From the NCBI RefSeq assembly GCF_021049305.1, contig NZ_CP088082.1, forward strand, positions 124,001-188,000: DNA of 64,000 bases, read 5' to 3'. Positions 60,532-64,000 of the stretch are shown in pieces (position 1 is the stretch's first letter; the number at the start of each line of letters is the position of its first letter). Below the pieces are notes generated by a model, which saw only the letters and a list, made by a program, of their open reading frames with translations, searched no databases and was not told where the DNA came from. Source of the stretch: Ideonella dechloratans. Lineage in GTDB: Bacteria > Pseudomonadota > Gammaproteobacteria > Burkholderiales > Burkholderiaceae_C. The translations under genes and the position numbers were made by a program.

Positions 60532-61011
60532 ATGAGCCAACGCCTGCACTACGCCGAACTCGCCCCCGCCCTGTTCAAGAAGTACCTGGACTTCAGCCTG
60601 GCCCTGCGCCAGAGCGGCCTGGAGACCGCGCTGCGCGACCTGGTGACGCTGCGTGCCTCGCAGCTCAACGGCTGCGCCTTCTGCGTGGACATGCATGTCA
60701 AGGAAGCCACGCTGCATGGCGAGCGGCCGCTGCGCCTGCACCATGTGGCGGTGTGGCGCGAATCGACGCTGTTCTCCCCGCGCGAGCGCGCCGCGCTGGC
60801 CTGGACGGAGCTGCTGACCCGGCTGCCCCCGCACGGCGTGCCCGAGGCCGACTACCAGGCCGCCCGCGCCGAGTTCAACGAGGCCGAGCTGGCCGCGCTG
60901 ACCTTTGCCATCGTGGCCATCAATGGCTGGAACCGGCTGTCGGTGGGCTTTGCGGTGGTGCCGGGCTCGCAGGACGCCCTCTACGGCCTGGACCAGGCCG
61001 GCCTGGCCTGA
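60532..61011 (+). CDS. AhpD-like carboxymuconolactone-decarboxylase-family protein
   Basis: The 159-residue protein has the AhpD CxxC and His pattern in LRASQLNGCAFCVDMHVKEA and a helical remainder (LFSPRERAALAWTELLTRLP, LAALTFAIVAINGWNRLSV). Members act as alkylhydroperoxidases or decarboxylases. This family is the standard ECF41 target, and the promoter upstream fits the ECF41 element, so control by the sigma factor at 52824 is likely. The ATG at 60532 is favoured by homology of the start (MSQRLHYAELAP). Confidence 0.9.
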   Translation: MSQRLHYAELAPALFKKYLDFSLALRQSGLETALRDLVTLRASQLNGCAFCVDMHVKEATLHGERPLRLHHVAVWRESTLFSPRERAALAWTELLTRLPPHGVPEADYQAARAEFNEAELAALTFAIVAINGWNRLSVGFAVVPGSQDALYGLDQAGLA

Positions 61012-61059
61012 GGCCCGTCGTATGCTCGCAGGCTCCGCCACCGTTCTGCTGCCTGCGCC

Positions 61060-62118
61060 GTGTTCACCCTCGCCAAGCTGACTGCCGATGACGCCCCCGC
61101 CTACCGGGCGCTGATGCTCGAGGCCTACGCCCAGCCGGGCGACGCCTTCACCTCCACGGCCGAGGAGCGCGCGGCGCTGCCGCTGTCCTGGTGGGCGCAG
61201 CGGGCCGCGGCGGCCGACGGCTCGGGGCTGGCGCTGGGCGCCTGGGTGGGCAACGCCCTGGTGGGCAGCGTGGCGCTGGAGTTCTCCAGCCGGGCCAAGA
61301 CGCGGCACCGCGCCCACCTGGTGGGCATGTACGTGCAGCCGGCCCACCAGGGCCAGGGCATGGCCCGCGCACTGATGCAGGCGGCGCTGGCCGAGGCGGC
61401 GGTCCGCCCCGGCGTGCGCTGGGTGACGCTGACGGTGACCGAAGGCAATGCACGGGCCCAGCGCCTGTACGAGTCCTGCGGCTTCCGCGTCTTTGGGGTG
61501 GAGCCCGAGGCCATCTGCACCGACCGGGCCTGCCTGGGCAAGGTCCACATGGGCTGCCCGCTGGACCTGCCGCCGCCCGCGCCGCGCCCGGCACAAGTGG
61601 TGCGGCTGCGGCCGGCCGTGGAGTGGGACGCCACGGCGCTTTCGGCCCTGGCGGCGCGCTGCTTTCACGACACCTATGCGGCCGACAACCGGCCCGAGGA
61701 CCTGTGGGCCTACATCACCGCCCACTTCCACCCGGCGCAGCAGCAGGCCGAGCTGGCGGACCCGGCGCTGCGCACCTGGCTGGCCGAGGAAGGTGACCGC
61801 CTGGTGGGTTTTGCCCAGCTGGCCTGGGGTGGCACGCTGCCTGCGGCGGTGACGCAGGCGCGGCCCGTGGCCCTGCACCGCTTCTACGTGACGCGCGAGC
61901 AGCAGGGCGCCGGCCTGGCCGGCCGCCTGATGACGGCCATCCGCCAGGAGGCGGCCCAGGCCGGCGCGGGCCACCTGTGGCTCAGCGTCTGGGAGCGCAA
62001 TGCCCGGGCCATCGCCTTCTACCGCAAGTGCGGCTTCGATGCGGTGGGCCACACCACCTTCGAGGTGGGGGCCGACCGCCAGCGCGACTGGGTGATGGTG
62101 GGGCCTACAGGCGGCTGA
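61060..62118 (+). CDS. Tandem GNAT acetyltransferase (two domains fused)
   Basis: The 352-residue protein has two GNAT domains. The first has the acetyl-CoA motif HLVGMYVQPAHQGQGMARALMQAAL and VTEGNARAQRLYESCGFRVFG. The second has ALHRFYVTREQQGAGLAGRLMTAIRQEA and VWERNARAIAFYRKCGFDAVG. Each would use acetyl-CoA to modify an amine. The start is a GTG at 61060. The domain boundary is near residue 175. Substrates are unknown. Confidence 0.87.
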   Translation: MFTLAKLTADDAPAYRALMLEAYAQPGDAFTSTAEERAALPLSWWAQRAAAADGSGLALGAWVGNALVGSVALEFSSRAKTRHRAHLVGMYVQPAHQGQGMARALMQAALAEAAVRPGVRWVTLTVTEGNARAQRLYESCGFRVFGVEPEAICTDRACLGKVHMGCPLDLPPPAPRPAQVVRLRPAVEWDATALSALAARCFHDTYAADNRPEDLWAYITAHFHPAQQQAELADPALRTWLAEEGDRLVGFAQLAWGGTLPAAVTQARPVALHRFYVTREQQGAGLAGRLMTAIRQEAAQAGAGHLWLSVWERNARAIAFYRKCGFDAVGHTTFEVGADRQRDWVMVGPTGG

Positions 62119-62149
62119 GGTGGCTGAGGCGGCCGCGCCGCGCGTGGGT

Positions 62150-63061
62150 TCAGGGCACCGGGTGGCCGTTGGCCAGCTCGTAGAGCTCGAACCAGGTCTG
62201 CCGGTCCATGGGTACCTGCAGGGCCTGGGTGAAGCAGGCAATGCGTTCGGGCTGCAGGCTGCCCATCACCGGGATCACCCCGGCCGGATGGTGCATCAGC
62301 CAGGCCATGGCCACCGCGGTGGTGTCGGTGCCGCTGGCCCGCGCCAGCTCGGCCAGGCGCGGGGCCAGGCGGTGGGCGGCCGTGCCGGGCTGCTGTGCCT
62401 CGGTGTGCAGCCGGCCGCCACCCAGCGGCGACCAGGCCATCACCGGCATGCGGTGCTGCTGGGCATGGGCCAGCTGGCCGTTGGTGAAGGGCGCGGTGTG
62501 CAGCAGGCTCAGCTCGATCTGGTTGGTCTGCAGGCGGTGCACCATGCGCGACTGAAGCAGGTCCGCATCCCAGGGCATGAAGTTGGACACGCCCACGCCG
62601 CGCACCTTGCCGGCGTCGATCAGCCGGTCCAGGCAGGCGCCCAGGGCTTCGGCGTCGCACAGCGGGTCCGGACGGTGGATCAGCAGCAGGTCGATCACCT
62701 CCACGCCAAGATGCTGCAGTGAGCGCTCGACGCTGGCCTGCACATGCGGGGGGCGGGTGTCGTAGTGCTTGATCCGCGTCTCGGGCCACTGCGCCGACAG
62801 CAGCATGATGTCGGTTTTGGTCACCACCTCGATCTGCTGTCGCAGGGCGGGGCGGGCCCGCAGGGCGTTACCGAACAGGGCCTCGCAGCGGTAGTCGCCG
62901 TAGATGTCGGCGTGGTCGAAGGTGGTGATGCCCTGGGCCAGGCAGGCGTCGATGCGGGCCAGCGTGGCGTCCACGCCGGGGTCGGCCGCTTCGGCCAGGC
63001 GCCAGACGCCGCAGGCGATGGGGCTGAGGGTGCGTTGGTTGGGCAGGGTGATCCGGTTCAT
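62150..63061 (-). CDS. Aldo/keto reductase, YdhF-like
   Basis: The 303-residue TIM-barrel protein has FDHADIYGDYRCEALFGNAL (catalytic Asp/Tyr), a Lys in VVTKTDIM and His in LLLIHRPDPL. VRGVGVSNF and VIPVMGSLQPERI are also typical. It reduces aldehydes and ketones with NADPH. It begins at the ATG at 63061, ahead of which an MFS gene is on the same strand. Confidence 0.9.
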   Translation of the reverse strand: MNRITLPNQRTLSPIACGVWRLAEAADPGVDATLARIDACLAQGITTFDHADIYGDYRCEALFGNALRARPALRQQIEVVTKTDIMLLSAQWPETRIKHYDTRPPHVQASVERSLQHLGVEVIDLLLIHRPDPLCDAEALGACLDRLIDAGKVRGVGVSNFMPWDADLLQSRMVHRLQTNQIELSLLHTAPFTNGQLAHAQQHRMPVMAWSPLGGGRLHTEAQQPGTAAHRLAPRLAELARASGTDTTAVAMAWLMHHPAGVIPVMGSLQPERIACFTQALQVPMDRQTWFELYELANGHPVP

Positions 63062-63100
63062 GGCGGGGGGCAATCGGTCAAGGCGCTGGATGTTGCCAGT

Positions 63101-64000
63101 TCAGGCCCCGGTCTGCACCGCTGCGGGCGGCCGCCCTCGCATCAGCAGGGCCGCCAGCATGGCCGCCAGCACCACCGCGCCCAGCAGGAAGAAGCCCTGG
63201 CCGTAGGCGGTGAAGATCCCGTCGGCATGGTGCTGGTAGGCACCTTCGCGCCACTCGACGAACACCGCCGTCATGGCGATGCCGAACACCCCGCCCAGCT
63301 GGCGCGCATAGGTGACGATGACGGAGGACTGGGCCAGCTGGTGCGGCGCCAGGTGGCGCAGCGTGGCCAGGTTCAGGGCCGGCAGGATCATGCCCAGACC
63401 AATGCGGCCGACGACGGTGGCCGCGATCAATGTGGCGTAGCCGATGTGCTGGCCCAGCGCGTAGAAGGCAAAGAAGGAGCCGCCGAACAGCAGCAGGCCC
63501 GCGATGGCCACCGCCTTGGGCGGGTACTGGTCGGTCAGCCGGCCGGCCAGCGGGGTGGACAGCACCAGGGCGATGCCGCTGGGGATGAGGGCATTGCCCG
63601 CCGCGGTGGCTGAGTAGCCCAGCGCGCTCTGCAGGAAGACCGGGATCAGGTAGGTCGAGCCGTAGAGCCCGAAGCCGTAGGTGAAGGACACGATGCTGCC
63701 CATCGTGAAGGTGCGGCTGCTGAAGAGGTTCAGGTGAATCAGCGGCGCCGGACTGCGCCGGGCGTGGCGCAGGAAGGCCGCCAGGGTCAGGAGGGTCAGG
63801 CCCGCGTGCACGGCCGTTCCGACCGAGAGCGCGCCGTCGCGGTGCAGGCGGGTCACGCCGTCCACCACCGCCAGCGTGGCCAGCGACAGCAGCAGGGCGC
63901 CGGTCCAGTCGAAGGGGTGCTGCGGACCGGGGCTGGGCGCCGGCAGCAGCCAGCCGCCCAGGGCCAGGGCGGCCAGGCAGAAGGGCGTGTTGAGCAGGAA
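63101..64000 (-). CDS. DHA2/EmrB-type MFS exporter (5' part cut by window)
   Basis: The visible C-terminal 299 residues begin inside FLLNTPFCLAALALGG, the loop after the fifth or sixth helix of 14-TM drug exporters. Hydrophobic segments continue (SFTYGFGLYGSTYLIPVFLQSALGYSATAAGNALIPSGIALVLSTPLAGRLTDQ). The gene ends at 63101, 39 bases before the aldo/keto reductase start. It exports drugs or toxic metabolites by proton antiport. The N-terminal half is outside the window. Confidence 0.85.
   Translation of the reverse strand, partial: FLLNTPFCLAALALGGWLLPAPSPGPQHPFDWTGALLLSLATLAVVDGVTRLHRDGALSVGTAVHAGLTLLTLAAFLRHARRSPAPLIHLNLFSSRTFTMGSIVSFTYGFGLYGSTYLIPVFLQSALGYSATAAGNALIPSGIALVLSTPLAGRLTDQYPPKAVAIAGLLLFGGSFFAFYALGQHIGYATLIAATVVGRIGLGMILPALNLATLRHLAPHQLAQSSVIVTYARQLGGVFGIAMTAVFVEWREGAYQHHADGIFTAYGQGFFLLGAVVLAAMLAALLMRGRPPAAVQTGA

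Noticed and set aside
1..64000. CRISPR arrays, tRNA or rRNA genes, insertion sequences
   Set aside because: No regularly spaced repeats, cloverleaf-like sequences, rRNA segments or transposase motifs were noticed on reading both strands. A tool search would be needed to exclude small RNAs.

Overview
The window is a high-GC, gene-dense chromosomal segment. Gene content and synteny (narK1-narK2-narGHJI-ppiC, narXL, NorR/YtfE, ubiUVT, acuR/acuI, an ECF41 sigma factor, a Phd/RelE module) point to a facultatively denitrifying betaproteobacterium, most likely Burkholderiales of the Ideonella/Rubrivivax/Leptothrix type. The genus is inference from memory of gene families, not from a search. No rRNA, tRNA, CRISPR array or insertion sequence was seen.

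Layout. (1) 1-2350: less GC-rich accessory DNA with a truncated SF2 helicase/restriction-like gene and a Phd/YefM-RelE/ParE toxin-antitoxin pair, then a gene-free stretch holding a long inverted repeat. (2) 2353-12994: a catabolic island around a LysR regulator. On the minus strand are an aldehyde dehydrogenase, a trimethylamine-dehydrogenase-like flavoprotein and a cupin. On the plus strand are a TorF-type porin, a three-gene ABC importer and a GMC dehydrogenase. Together they look like uptake and oxidation of an unidentified N-methylated amine or betaine-like compound. (3) 13064-18220: panD, a lipoprotein, an SDR lacking its catalytic Tyr/Lys, a VOC protein, an acuR-like/acuI pair and tesB. 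(4) 18273-18435: a perfect LexA box driving a 27-residue peptide.

(5) 18446-43334: a nitrogen-oxide respiration block. One long minus-strand run carries narK1, narK2, narG, narH, narJ (with an apparent one-base frameshift), narI, a PpiC isomerase, a carbonic anhydrase, an nnrS, narX and narL, headed by an FNR-type box. Next come a chemotaxis receptor, and norR divergent from ytfE and a dnr-like gene, with three NorR enhancer sites and a sigma-54 promoter between them. Then follow ubiU-ubiV-ubiT (oxygen-independent ubiquinone synthesis) behind an FNR/DNR-like box, and an nnrS-hemerythrin-DGC operon behind an AT-rich, NsrR-like palindrome. Respiration, its quinone, nitric-oxide defence and sensing therefore sit side by side.

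(6) 43467-52685: an orphan TRAP binding protein and the complete kdpFABCDE potassium system. (7) 52788-64000: an ECF41 sigma factor with a textbook self-promoter. A second copy of that promoter lies about 7.7 kb away in front of an AhpD-like gene, the usual ECF41 target. Between and after these lie AraC and LysR regulators, a LysE exporter, a ParD-like/map pair with a 31-bp palindrome, an alcohol dehydrogenase, a Tat-exported amidase, a double GNAT, an aldo/keto reductase and a truncated MFS exporter.

The most unusual items are the SOS-controlled micropeptide, the two matching ECF41 promoters, the narJ frameshift, the ParD-like/map operator, the terminator-like leader before the porin operon, and three regulator genes whose -10 elements sit only a few bases before the start codon, implying leaderless mRNAs.
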